Numbered from the stretch's first letter, positions 19,690-30,819 are shown. The stretch: 32,328 bases of DNA from Collybiopsis luxurians FD-317 M1 (GCA_000827265.1 KN834857.1:125966-158293), one strand, 5' to 3'. Notes: a model not told the origin generated them from the sequence alone. Program-made: numbers and translations.

Positions 19690-21692
19690 AAGCTAATAGA
19701 ATGAAATTTTTGCTTAGTGTCAAATTCACAAGATGGTTCTTTTGACTGGGATCCTGATTATCGAGGCAGAACTAGACAACGACAGTGAAATCTCATGTTG
19801 CTCCTCACCAACCACCGCTGATAGCTCAGTTGATTTGGATGGGATAACCTCAGACGGAGATGATAAGGATGCAGGAATTTGTTCTGTGGATGAGATAGAG
19901 GATCAGGATTCTGATGCTGAAATTGCATTGGTTACTGGTTCTGAAGTTGGAGATGATCTTGAGTGGAAAAAGTCTGGGACACTCTGGTTGGATAAAGACA
20001 TTTCATCAGTAGTCCTGGAGAAACAGACTCAGGTTAACCAATTGCTACAGGTGGATCACATTGAGAAGGTGTAGGGTGGCATTCCAAGTAACTGGCCAAT
20101 AGTGAAGGTCCCAACAGCATATTTGATTGACTTGAGTGATCCAAAGTATCTGGAGAATGGAAAGGCAGTGGGGTTGGATGAGCTACTGGAATGTGAGATA
20201 GGATATTTCTGCACTTGTATCAGTAACATTAGGTTAATAATCTTTTATCTAGTCTCAAGAGCATTGGAACTATGATTCAAGAGGTTTCAATGATTCAAAA
20301 TTGGACATTCGTATCTTTGAGGGCTATGATCATGTGCCTTGTTGCTGAGTTCATCAAATCTGCGGTGGTGTCTATGCTTGTGAGCGAGTAGACCCCAAGT
20401 TTCTTGATGTAGAGAGATACAAGTTAGATGTGGCCACTCATGAAGCACTGATTAAGGCGCAAATTTGCTCTCATGTTGAAGAGGCTTCATCTTTTGACAA
20501 GCAGACTTTAATGTCAGGCTAAGGTTTAATTTATGAGTCTTGCTTCCCTAGACAGACATTTCTAATTCAGCTTCTGGATGGTTATCAATTCTCGCTCTTG
20601 CAGTGCAACTGATGCTGAAGGAGAACCATGCATGGGAAAGCCAGTCCTCAAACTTCATACAGTGAGCTGAACTTTATTCTGTAGCTTCACCTTATTGATG
20701 TGCTGTGAAGATTCCCGATCCAAAAGGACACCATCATTTCATTGCCTGTTCAGGTTGGACAAAGAAATGGCAACATGGTCACTGTTCCTACTGTATACCG
20801 GATGGTGTTGATGAAGAAGCTTTGATCAAACTGTCCAATTCCATAGAATTAGATAGCATTGCATGTATTCCCACCTATACATGAATTCTTCGGTCACGTA
20901 ATGGTGCATTAAAACATTTCTGCCATATGTATGGTTTATATTCCCAGCTTTGAACACATTTCTCATATTTATTCCCAGACTACCTCCATAACACTGATGG
21001 CTCCTTCAGTAAACTCACCAAACACAAGTGCGAGGCTTACCGGACAATTTTTGTGCCCATTGATACCTCCATTTGCCAGGCCATTATCATATATGGTGCC
21101 AAGCATGACCAAAACACTAGGCCTTATAACCATCCAATCTTTCCTCAAACAAAGGTCACCCATGCCATTGAGACTCTGTATCTTCAGTGCATTTGGGCCA
21201 GAGGCGTGGTGGGCAGTACAACCTGTTTGGTTCAAACTGGTATGCTTATTTTATTTTTGACCTCACTCTACTATACCAATGTGTCTCTTCAGCGCCATCA
21301 ACAGCAATGCTTTTAGGCAGAGAAGTGCCAGAAACTTTCCATCCTTTGCTTTCAGATATTTGACAGCAGCAACCAATTATCAAAAGGAAAAAACAAAGCA
21401 CTGTCCTCAAGGAACTGGGCGGAATGGTATGTTTGTATATAGTCATGGTCACTTTCAGATTTTTGATGTCCTATCAGGTGTCTGGGAGGAGTATCAGAAA
21501 GGTATGCAGAAGCAAGTTTCAGAGTGATACATCCACCAGATTGTAACCTCAGATACTGGAGGACAAGTTATCTTTACTCTTGTCCCTGACCTAATCTGAC
21601 TGGTCCATGAGACAAAACAAATCCAAGGTGACAGAACTTTCAAGTGTGTTGAGGGTGAATTTGATGAGTATGAAATTACAATTTGGCATGAG
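19690..21692 (+). pseudogene. Repetitive transposon-type protein, 5' and central part
   Basis: Several exons match, in order, a large repetitive protein of agaricomycete genomes that I take to be transposon-encoded, possibly a DDE transposase. Segments are an acidic N-terminal region ending WKKSGTLWLDKDI; NWPIVKVPTAYLIDLSDPKY; CGGVYACERVDPKFLDVERY; HHFIACSGWTKKWQHGHCSY; IPDGVDEEALIKL; IFVPIDTSICQAIIIYGAKH with HNHP-like RPYNHP; GVVGSTTCLVQ; YIHQIVTSDTGGQVIFTLVP; and GDRTFKCVEGEFDEYEITIW. The gene is broken by a frame change near 19790, TAG at 20072, TGA at 20346, 20882 and 21597, and disrupted frames around 21350-21530. A possible metal-binding CX2C/His region lies near 20.7-20.8 kb. The frame stops at the insertion beginning 21693 and resumes at about 23566. 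Confidence 0.65.
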
Positions 21693-23500
21693 GCATCAAG
21701 AAAAGTACCTTAAGCCCAGGCAAATATAGGAAGCCTGAGAGCACCCAGGAAATTGGCCAAATCCTAGGAACCTTCAGGCACTCTCAGACACTCCAGGTTG
21801 CTTAGGATGCTTAAGCTTCCCAGGTTTTGGGCCAATTCATAGGTGCCCTGGAAAGTGGCCTGAGGGTCCCTGAGGGCTCTCTGAGGATTCCTGAGGATCC
21901 CAGAAGCAGAAATATTTTAAATGCTACAAATCATACAAAATTATATTGTAAATATATAGTTATATATTATTCTAATGTAAATAAACAAACAGAACATTTA
22001 TTTGATTGGAATTAAGCAGAGGTCTTCATTTTTTTCATAGATCACATGATAAGCTCACCATGAACTGTCTACAATTAAAAAAATTTTCCCATGGTCAAAC
22101 ATGTACAATATTATTATAACCTATTGTATATATACTATGTAGACTTTGTACTATGCAAATATACTGTTCTGGAGTATGTTAAGTCAATACAAAGCTTACA
22201 TTCATCAGGAAAAGTACCTTAAGCCCAGGCAAATACAGGAAGCCTGAGAGTGCCCAGGGAAATGGCCAAATTTTAGGAACCCTCAGGCACTCTCAGGTAC
22301 TCCAAGTTGCTTAGGCTGCTTAGGCTTCCCAGGTTTTGGGCCAATTCCTAGGCTCCCTGGAAGATATTTAAAAATAACCTGAGAGTCCCTGAGGGCTTCT
22401 TGGGGCTCCCTGGGGCTCCCTGAGGATCCCAGGAGCAGAAATATTCGAAATGTTACAAATTATGCAAAATTACATTGCAAATATACAGTTATGCATTATT
22501 CTTGTATAAATGCACAACCAGAACATTTATTTGGTGAGAACTATGCAGAGGTTTTCACTTTTATAATGAATCACATGATGAGCTCCCCGTGAACTGTCTA
22601 CAATCAAAAAATTTTTCCCATGGTCCAAACATGCACAATATTATTATAACTTATTGTATATATACTATGTACATATGTATAGGCTTTGTACTATTCAAAT
22701 ATACTGTGCTCGAGTATGTTAAGTCAATACAGAGCTTACATTAGTATCATAATCTGTACTTAAAGTATAATAACTGACTAATAAAACTGAAGTAATAGGT
22801 AACAATAAATAATTACAGCTATATAATAAAATACAATACTACAGTACATTAAAAGCAATACAAGAGTAGGATATACAGAGTAGAGTAAGTAGAAGAACAG
22901 ATGAAAGTATATTTTATTATTTCACATTAATATATTGAAGCCTCAGGACACCTGAAAAATCTCCAGAGATCTTCAGGGCAGCCTCAGGGATCCCCAGGGA
23001 CTCTCAGGCTTCACAGGATTTGGGGAGTGTCCCTTGGCATCCTGAGCAGCCTATGTAGCCTAGGACTCCTGAGAAGCCTTAAACTGCCTGAGGACAACCC
23101 ATAACAACCTATATGTGCCTGGGCTATAGGGCCTTTTTCCTGATGTTAGTATATTAGACTGTTCAAGTTGAGTGATCCCTTGATTCCCAGCTTTGAGCTT
23201 TTTTAGACAAAATACCATAGGTACTAATATCAACAGGTACTAACACCCTGTGTACCTACTAGTATGTGGTTGCAAAGTGCACACAGGTATAATTGACTAG
23301 GACAGCTGAAGTGATAGGGAACAATGTACCATTACAAGTACAATACTACAGTATATAAGAAGCAGTACAAGAGCAGAATATATGGAGTAGAGTAAGTAAA
23401 AGAACAGATGAAAGTATATTTTATTATTTCCCACTCATATGTTGAAGCCTCAGGACACCTCAAAGATCCCCAGGGATCCTGAGGGAACTTCAGGATCCAG
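21693..23500 (+). mobile_element. Outer MITE-like element inside the transposon-type gene
   Basis: The left arm 21693-22202 starts CATCAAGAAAAG. The right arm 23146-about 23500 is homologous to the right arm of the inner copy (shared GAGTAAGTA, GAACAGATGAAAGTATATTT and GAAGCCTCAGGACACC). Arms are rich in CCTGAGG/CCTCAGG words around AT-rich middles. No ORF longer than about 75 codons was found. The right terminal repeat is missing, so the copy is truncated on that side. Coding sequence of the host gene stops just before it and resumes after about 23560. Confidence 0.65.
22203..23145 (+). mobile_element. Inner complete copy of the same element (self-nested)
   Basis: It is 943 bp with terminal inverted repeats: left CATCAGGAAAAGTACCTTAA, right (reverse complement) CATCAGGAAAAAGGCCCTAT, both continuing to GCCCAGGCA.ATA.AG (about 30 of 37 alike with one gap). 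It interrupts the outer copy between ...GCTTACATT and TTAGTAT..., the same junction that is uninterrupted within the inner copy itself (GCTTACATTAGTAT at about 22734-22747). TT is duplicated at the two borders. Non-coding and non-autonomous. Confidence 0.7.
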
Positions 23501-23565
23501 GCCACAACTTGAAGTGTGTATGAAAATTTATATCCTCCCCTCAACTCTACACTCATTTCCTTAAG

Positions 23566-24499
23566 CTCTCACCATTGCCTGTATCTATTTTGACAAGAAG
23601 GATATGATAACATATCAATGCATCTTTGATGATCTTCAAGACCTTGTTCTTCTCCTTACTGGACAAAGGCTCCTATTCAAAGCACTCCATCCTGATGGTA
23701 ATCTTCTTGCATTTTGCACAGACATGGAGCTAGCAGAATTGCAGGCTATAAGTGAATCATTCAGACATTCTGTTGATGCAACACATACTGGACTTCAAGA
23801 GCCTACCACTAAGGATGTGATGTCTCATATTTCTCGGATCTGCCATACCCACTGCAAACAGTATTTGCTCCTCCATTCCATGATGATTGCATTGCATCCA
23901 ATTATCTGACTTAGCAGAGTTGACAATCTGAAGAACATGGTGTCTCTGGAGGATCATCATTGCCTAATGCAAAACATGAAGCTGAATTGAGTTCTTCTGG
24001 TCATGCTCCTCCAGTTCAGGAGTCAAGAGCCTAAGTGTGTGAATCAGCATATCCATATTCTACTCTTGGTATGTTGATTCCTTGGTTTGCTCTCATGTTT
24101 CAATGTTTTGGACTGATTATACATAGCCCGGCTGAGCACAGATTTGGCTGAGTATGGCTTTGTGACACCATTCACACCATCCATCTCCATATCAACTGGT
24201 GAGTATCCTCTTGTCTATTCACTGTCTGTTCAGCAACTCAATCACCCTTCAGATAGAGAATTAACATTTCTATCACTAAGGCTTCATGCAAGATTCATCA
24301 TCTTTGTCCAATGACCTGTTTCTTCATTAGTATATCTTTGAACCTGCTGCGAGACAGCAAACTGAATAAATGTTCATTAGGCCAGACTGACATTGATCCA
24401 TTTGGGTACATCAATGCACTCCCTAATCTCTACAATGCTGGGTCATCAAATCTCACTAATTACAATTTCAATCCCAATGTGATTGACTGGAACCTTTAA
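23566..24499 (+). pseudogene. Repetitive transposon-type protein, 3' part with deletion
   Basis: The frame resumes with LTIACIYFDKKDMITY, then IFDDLQDLVLLLTGQRLLF, HPDGNLLAFCTDMELAE and SRICHTHCKQ, the family's core. After about 23880 roughly 250 residues expected in the family are missing. The sequence picks up with SSSGHAPPVQESRA, an intron of about 57 nt ending ATACATAG at 24126, RLSTDLAEYGFVTPFTPSIS, a further intron, and the typical C-terminus DIDPFGYINALPNLYN...IDWNL with TAA at 24499. Together with 19690-21692 it is one dead gene. Confidence 0.6.
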
Positions 24500-24627
24500 G
24501 TACAATGAAGATCTTCATAAGTTTTTTCAAATGTAAATACAATTTTATCTCACTATGGTTCTTGTGTATATAAGCTACTATATTCTTGCTAAGTCATTGC
24601 ATGTACTGCGAGGGTGGGCAGCTGGAG

Positions 24628-24723
24628 CATGAGTGTAAGCTGCCTGAACATGAGCATGAGTGACCCGAATGTGAGTGTGAGCAACCTGAATGTGAGTGTG
24701 AGTGCCAGGAACAGTGTGTCTAC
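24628..24723 (+). repeat. 21-bp minisatellite, locus 2
   Basis: Four units of 21 bp (GAATGTGAGTGTGAGCAACCT-like, encoding NVSVSNL and NVSVSAR) follow a GAGCATGAGTG start and end with GTGCCAGGAAC. Same unit as 18896-18985 on the other strand. Confidence 0.65.
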
Positions 24724-25279
24724 ACCAGGCGCAGGGCTATCAGAAACTTTGTATCACATTGTGCATTGTGTGTTAGCTGTAGGTGAGATGCAACCACAAA
24801 CATGAGCCTATAGTCCAAAGAACAGATAGTTATAACAGGGTCAACTGCTTTGCAGATCAGGGTCAACCTGTGTTTGAGATGGGGTCTACCAGTTGACCCT
24901 GCTGATGTAAACATTATATGTAGTCAAAGTTACCACTATACTGACAGTACAATGAGCAGTATAGTGAATTTGTTTTATTAATGATACATCAATCCTGAGA
25001 GAAATAGTAATGGTTCATGATGGAATGGGAAATAACATATCAGTGTAAAAGAACAGAAGTACTTTTTCACTGCCAAGTTAGAGCACTGCAGTGGCAGAGC
25101 CTGGGGCCAAAAATAGATAAGTAGTTTAATGAATTGTGATAGTGTTACATTGGTATGAGTACACCTCAGTGGTTCTCCACTGTTGTGGAAACCCACAGAG
25201 GTGCAAGCTCTATACTCATGTACAATACTGCCTTTCATACAAATTTTAGGATAGTGGAAATGCACATTGCACACTAGAG

Positions 25280-25710
25280 AGCATGTACAGCAGTGTGATC
25301 ACACCACTGTAAAATTCCACTTTCACTTAGTATTGGCTTCAGACAGTGATATTGCCCAGAGGTGCAAGCACACCCCTGTACAATTCCACCCTTTTTTATT
25401 GGCTTCAGGACAGTGAAATTGCACAGAGGTGCAAGCACACCCCTGTACAATTTCATTTTCTATCATCAGGTCAGTGAGTTTGACCATTGCACAGAGGTGC
25501 AAGCACACCCCTGTACAATTTCAATTTTTTATCTTCAGGTCAGTGAGATTGACCATTGCACAGAAGTGCAAGTACACCCCTGTACAATCTCACTTTTTAT
25601 TATTGGGTTCAGAACTGTAAAATTACACAGAGGTACAAGTACACCTGTGTGCAATTTCACTTTCCTTTGTTGGCTTCAGGTCAGTGAAAGTGCACCTCTG
25701 TACAAATCCA
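25280..25710 (+). repeat. Array of 68-bp palindromic units, left arm
   Basis: Cores at 25352, 25419, 25487, 25556 and about 25623 (spacing 67-69 bp), with degenerate units at 25285 and 25684. Each core holds TTGCACAGAGGTG, a CAAGCA loop, and CACCCCTGTACAA, which can pair as a 13-bp stem with two mismatches. Between cores is TTTCA, an AT-rich tract, and CTTCAGGTCAGTGA. Confidence 0.75.
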
Positions 25711-26366
25711 CCCCTTTTCCTAGCTTCAGGTGAACATTTGTTGTCCTTTCAATGCATATCTGAGTTTTTTAACTAATAGTGGTTCTTTGTGCCACATGTA
25801 CAATAAAATAATTTGAAGTTGGCAACCTGATTGGCAACTGGTTTAGCAATCAAGTGGATGCTTGGAAAACAAAGCAGCCTCAAAATGCTGGGAGAACCTT
25901 GGGTAACTTATAATGAAAACTACAATAAAAGGAACAGGATACTTACAGACCTCAGTATTTATCTTAAAACAATGTACATAGAGTTGAACAGCAATCTATC
26001 TATCTGAGCTGCTAAAGCAAGTTTCAACTTCTTATATGACTCTAACAGTAGGGATTATGCTCTACAAACTGGATCTAGTAAAGAAGCATGTACTGTTCAA
26101 TATCAGATATAAGTTAAGAGTATGATATGAAATAAAGCTTTGTGCATCAAGCCATTCAAGCAGGTTGAACTAACAAACAAGTTGTGTATTTTGTGTATTT
26201 TTCAGTTTGAAGTAAGTTCAGGCTTGCGCACTAATGTTCTAAGTTGCAATCTGGCCAACCTTCCACACTTTCTTCTACAGCAAGTTGCCAAGTTCCAATT
26301 ATTCTTATTGTACATGCACTTTTAGTGAAATTCTATGTTCCAACCATCTACTTGATTGCTAACCCA

Positions 26367-26692
26367 GTTGCCAGTCAGGTCACTAACCTTCCAAGGTAAG
26401 TTGTTAACTTCAAAATATTTTATTGTACATGTGGCACAAAGAACTACTATTAGTTAAAAAAACAAATATGCATTGGAAGGACAATGAATGTTCACCTGAA
26501 GCTATGAAAAGGGGTGGATTAACCAGTTCCCAATCTGGCTGCCAACTGGTTGCCAACCTTCCAAGGTAAGTTGTCAACTTCTAATTATTTTATTGTACAT
26601 GTGGCACAAAAAACCACTATTAATTAAAAAACTCAAATATGTATTGAAAGGACAACAAGTGTTCACCTGAAGCTAAGGAAAGGGGTGGATTT
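26367..26692. repeat. ~160-bp direct duplication in the right arm
   Basis: Copies at 26367-26520 and 26538-26692 share AACCTTCCAAGGTAAGTTGT, TTTTATTGTACATGTGGCAC, and GTTCACCTGAAGCTA through GGGGTGGATT. The left arm has only one counterpart. Confidence 0.7.
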
Positions 26693-26963
26693 GTACAGAG
26701 GTGCACTTTCACTGACCTGAAGCCAATAAAGGAAAGCGGAATTGCACACAGGTGTACTTGTACCTCTGTGTAATTTTACAGTTCTGAACCCAATAATAAA
26801 AAGTGAGATTGTACAGGGGTGCATTTGCACTTCTGTGCAATAGTCACTCTCACGGACCTGAAGATAGAAAATTGAAATTGTACAGGGGTGTGCTTGCACC
26901 TCTGTGCAATTTCACTGTCCTGAAGCCAATAAGAAAAGGTGAAATTGTACAGGGGTGTGCTTC
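26690..26963 (-). repeat. Array of 68-bp palindromic units, right arm
   Basis: Three full cores (26742, 26809, 26878) and partial ones at about 26692 and 26945 are in inverted orientation relative to 25280-25710, with 67-69 bp spacing. The last unit is cut by the terminal repeat. Confidence 0.75.
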
Positions 26964-27063
26964 TCATTGTACTGTCAGTATAGTAATAACTTTGACTACA
27001 TATAATGTTTACATCAGAGCAGGGTTAACTGGTAGACCCCAATTTGCAAACCAGGTGCCCCTG

Positions 27064-27690
27064 TTTTGAAAACATGTGCTGATGCACCTGTCCACTAACA
27101 TGGCATGGGCACTGTACATTGGTGATGCAGCTGTGGTTGAAAGTAGGAGCAGATTGGATAGATACAAATAGCTCTTTGTATTCCCATACTTTCATACATT
27201 CAATATCAGTTAGTTGACCTAGTGTGCAATTGTAAGCCCTGTCTAGCTATACTGTCTGAACTTAGAACCTTCAGAATGAAGAACTAAGCACTTCTACACA
27301 TTTTTTAGTTGCAGCAGTTGCCCACTTCAGTCAGTGATGCTACAGTTATAATAGCCCCTTGGGTATAACTATTTAAAAAGAATCTAAAATATATAGCTAT
27401 AGTATGAGACCTTTTAATTATTGACCTATAGTTAGCAAGTTGCTTTTCCTTGCAGTGTAGAGCCGCGAGCACATATTCCTTGCTTATTTAGGGTCCTGAC
27501 ACCATTTCCCTTTTTATTAAGATAGGATACAAGATCTCAAGTTCCTATGCCATTGCCATTTTAAGTGATATCTGCTTGATGACCTGCACATTTGATGAGA
27601 TGGTGATCATGCACACTCAAAAAGGCAAATGTTATTTGGAACAAACATGTACATACAGCAACACTAAATCATATGGAAATTCACAAAGAT
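27064..27690. other. No gene recognised
   Basis: AT-rich, short frames only; no repeats matched elsewhere in the window. Confidence 0.4.
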
Positions 27691-27699
27691 GTTAGGACC

Positions 27700-28386
27700 T
27701 TTTACTACCTTTGTTGTTAAAAGCTGGTAGTAGGTTCAAGAAATAGAAAGTAATTTATTATACCACAGCTGAGACAGAATATGCAATGGGGAGTTGCTAC
27801 GTACAACAGGTGAATGAGTCCTGTACAGTTTGTGTATTGGATGTTGAGGAATGATCCTTGAGTGTCAAATAACAAATCTAGTAGCTCAGTGTGACTAGAA
27901 ATTGTATATCAAAAGAACTCATTAAGACAGTATTAACAAGGGTTGACTCAGAAGGTTCATGACTCGGTGTCTGTTTACCCTATGAGATGGAATATTCAAA
28001 AGGCTACAGCAGTCAAATAGTCTTGTTGATTGGTTCAACAAGTAAGAGGTAGATAGGCCAGTGACTCAGTGTCAATGGGGTTTGCTCGACTCAGTGTTAA
28101 GCAGAATAATATTAGAAACTAGTGAACAAGAGAATAGAAACAACACAGGTCAAGATAGTTCAGGTAATAACAGCATTATTGTGAGAGATGTAGGTACAAG
28201 GCTTTTATACTCTGCAGGAAGGCATGTGGTCTTGTGAATAGGAGTTTGGAATGGGCAACTGGTTAGTTCGCCTTGAGAAATGTGTGTCAGATTTGGAGAG
28301 TCTGGATTGAATGGTAGAACTTTTATCAAGTCGTGTGGTGAGTGTACTGGCTTGAAAGAGCGGAAAAAATAGCATAGGGCATAACA
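27700..28386 (-). mobile_element. LTR-like block 3, minus orientation, with purine tract
   Basis: The minus strand starts TGTTATGCCC (28377-28386), preceded on that strand by GGGGGGGGTAA (28387-28397), a good polypurine tract. The 14-bp core TTCAGGTAATAACA is at 28159-28172. Three GACTCRGTGT words (27961, 28063, 28088) are found only here. The far end is approximate. The adjacent 28398-28480 is probably internal element sequence. Confidence 0.55.
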
Positions 28387-28527
28387 TTACCCCCCCCAAG
28401 GTCCTTGAGCCCTCAAAAGGATGCATTGCTTTTGATGCAATACAGTGTCGTGACTGCTGCACCATGAGATTGAGTTTCGATATGCCAGTTGCCAAATTTC
28501 AATTGAAAACTCTAAGTCCAAAGCCCT

Positions 28528-28534
28528 TATAAAG
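28528..28534 (+). promoter_or_regulatory. TATA box of the 28.6-kb gene
   Basis: TATAAAG lies 55 bp before the ATG at 28583, followed by a pyrimidine-rich leader and a favourable ACCACC context at the ATG. Confidence 0.45.
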
Positions 28535-28582
28535 CTGACACTCTGGGTTTTTAAGTCAATTCCCTCTCTTCCTCTTACCACC

Positions 28583-30516
28583 ATGTCATCCTCTCAAGCA
28601 TTTCCCAACCATCCTATTGCATCATCTAGTGCTTCAGGAGGGTCAAAACCCCAACTAATTATCAAACCCCCTCAGCCCACTCAATCTTCCATTGCTGTTC
28701 CCCTTTCTGATGCCCTGGCTTCTGTTCCCCCAAAGGCTAAGAAGATGTGGCATACAGCTTTTGAGTGTAGTGCCCTCCTTCAGTATCCTGTGGTCCCAGT
28801 CTCTCTGGACATTTCTTCACCCCTTCCCGCCAATGTTCAATGCATTTTTAATGATGTGTATCTTGCCAACTCAAGTCCCAAGGTATTGAAATGGGTGCCT
28901 GCTGATGAATGGAGGAGGATTTTTGGCCAGTACCCAGCCTGTGAGTATTACACCTCACATGGAGTTCATTTGAGTTGTTCTCTTCATTCAAATTTGCTTT
29001 TCTGTTCCACCTGCAAGAGTAACTATGCTATGAGCAAGAAGTTCTGCTCTTTTAAGTGCATTTTCCACCTGCTCCAGTTTCATATACTTGCCAAACTCCC
29101 TCTCGTTGTTGCATATTGTTATGCTTCGAGTTGCAGGTTCTTCACTATCTGGGATCAGGAATGGGCTGCCATAACGACTGGCTTGTGGACCCTTCCTTAC
29201 TATCAGGATCATCCAGAGGAGTTAGGGTTAGTATTGAAGACGCCGAGGTCCCAAGGGGTGAAGAGGAAAGCTGGTAAGTCCAACTTGCCTGAGTCTGTTG
29301 TTGACACTTATGAATTTTTTTGTCCTTAGTTGTTTCATCAGAGACTTTCTGAAAAAGTCAATTTCATCAGGAAAGGAGATTGGGTCTGGGAAACCCAGGA
29401 TGCAAACGAGTGGTCCAAGTTCCATCACGCAAGGTGAAGGAGGTGGTTTGTGGCACTGTAGATGATGATGTTGAAATGGAAGTTCTGGAAGAGCTAGATG
29501 GGATGAATTTGGATTACTCAGAAGAAGTCCCACCTCCCCCTACTCCTGTTTCTACAGCACCTGCTCCCATTTGGAAAGCTGTCAATACCCAATTCTATAG
29601 CAAGGTTTCCAGTTTGAAGACATGGTTTTTTGAACCTCTTGTCAAACAAGTCCCTTCTGATGGCTCTTCCCCAACTCAGGACAAAAGTAAGTCTCAGTTT
29701 TAACTTTTTCATATGTCCATTCTAATTGGCCTTTTTAGTGATACAAACTGCTGTTGAATGTGTAGTTACAAGGATGGCATCATTATTTGCTGGTCCCAGG
29801 AAGAAGATGCTTGAGCAGGATTTGTGGGCTCTGGTGGATGGACTTATTCAGGGGGCATTCACAGGTCTCGAAGAGCAATTGGTGTGTAATCCCATACTTT
29901 CATGGATTTATTGAGTCATTAACTGTTCTTTCATGTTCCTTTTTTAGCAGCACTCCCCTTCCAAACCACCTGCTTCATTCTCAAGCAAGTCCCTGTTTCA
30001 ATTCATCAAGTTGCTATCAGTTGTCAATATGACCTCTGCAAACATTATTGATTCCCAACAGGATGAGCTCCTCTGAGCATATCGGGAGTATCAGGCTTTG
30101 ACCCAATCAGCAGAACATTCCAAGGCAGAGAACCTTCATTTGCAGGAACAAGTGGCCTCGTGTGATGCACAGTTGAAGGATAAGGATGAAGAGCTGATTC
30201 AACTCAAATCTTTTGTTTGGCATTTCACAGGTGATGTTAAGTTGATGGTAAGTTTCTTTTTTCTCTTTTGACTGGTTTAGTGTTTCAATAGGATATTGCA
30301 CAGGAGGTTCAACAATTAAGGGGAGCAATGGAAGCTCAGGAGAGTGAGATTGAGGAATTGAAGAAGTTGGTTGCAAGTGAGGAGGCCCATCAAGTTGCAG
30401 CAGAAGAGTTGAAGTCATGAGATGAAGAACTCACCCAACTTCAACAGCTTTTTGAGTCAGTCTGAGGGCAGTTTGTGGCTGCCTCACCCACAAAGCCTTC
30501 TTCTAGCAGTTCCTAG
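28583..30516 (+). pseudogene. Cys-rich and coiled-coil protein gene, four TGA stops
   Basis: ATG 28583 starts MSSSQAFPNHPIASSS. After a low-complexity leader comes a cysteine/histidine-rich region (WRRIFGQYPACEYYTSHG, SCSLHSN, FCSTCKS, KKFCSFK), like the putative zinc-binding region of coiled-coil proteins common in ectomycorrhizal basidiomycetes. Introns at 29274-29329, 29687-29738, 29882-29947 and 30248-30291 all keep frame; 29056-29136 (81 nt) may be another. Downstream are an acidic and proline-rich linker, LFAGPRKKMLEQDLWALVDG, and coiled coil (HLQEQVASCDAQLKDKDEEL, EIEELKKLVASEE). In-frame TGA codons at 29350, 30074, 30418 and 30463, and TAG at 30514 as the end. Probably dead, although frame and splice sites are intact. 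The function is not known to me. Confidence 0.65.
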
Positions 30517-30819
30517 GACTTTCAACTTGTGGGTTTCTTGTGCCTAGATAGATCCTTAGCCCAAATTAATTGTACTTTCTTTCCAAATTAATTCCTGTTC
30601 TCTTTTTTGGGCTCCTCCTTTGTGTGAATAAGAACTTGCCCTGGGTTCAAAATAAGAAATTTCCTGAGAATTGAAGTATTCAAAAATTTCCATGAGGCAT
30701 ATGCATGTGGCTACACATTTTGTTCTACATTAGGCTTGTATTGGGCATCCTTGTCTTGATAAAAGAACACTTTTTTCAAGACTATTTTCTCTATCCTTGT
30801 TTTGAGATCCTTCCTTGCC

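Larger units (their letters stand above)
24858..27063. mobile_element. 2.2-kb foldback DNA element
   Basis: The terminal inverted repeats of about 100 bp are 24858-24955 and 26964-27063. They share GGGGTCTACCAGTT, GATGTAAACATTATATGTAG, CAAAGTTA and CTGACAGTACAATGA on opposite strands and end in CAGGG/CCCTG. Inside are inverted arrays of a 68-bp palindromic unit (25280-25710 and 26690-26963) and further inverted sequence (about 25710-25860 against 26367-26692, doubled on the right). The centre (about 25870-26340) is unique and has no long ORF. CAGGG ends resemble hAT-type termini, but no 8-bp target duplication was found, so the class is open. Confidence 0.7.

Noticed and set aside
25280..25710. 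CRISPR-like array of hairpin repeats
   Set aside because: Regular 68-bp spacing and palindromic cores look similar at first sight, but the intervals are themselves repeated, not unique spacers. The array sits in an inverted-repeat element of a fungal genome with no cas gene.
25362..25733. Repeat protein with HRGASTPLYNF-like units
   Set aside because: The frame is open only because the 68-bp repeat lacks stops in some phases. Frame changes occur with unit length, and the right array reads similarly on the other strand.
28583..30516. Recoded TGA (selenocysteine or readthrough) in the 28.6-kb gene
   Set aside because: The same TGA bias is seen in unrelated remnants such as the F-box-like gene, together with TAG, which fits C-to-T decay better than programmed recoding. 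Fungi generally lack the selenocysteine machinery.
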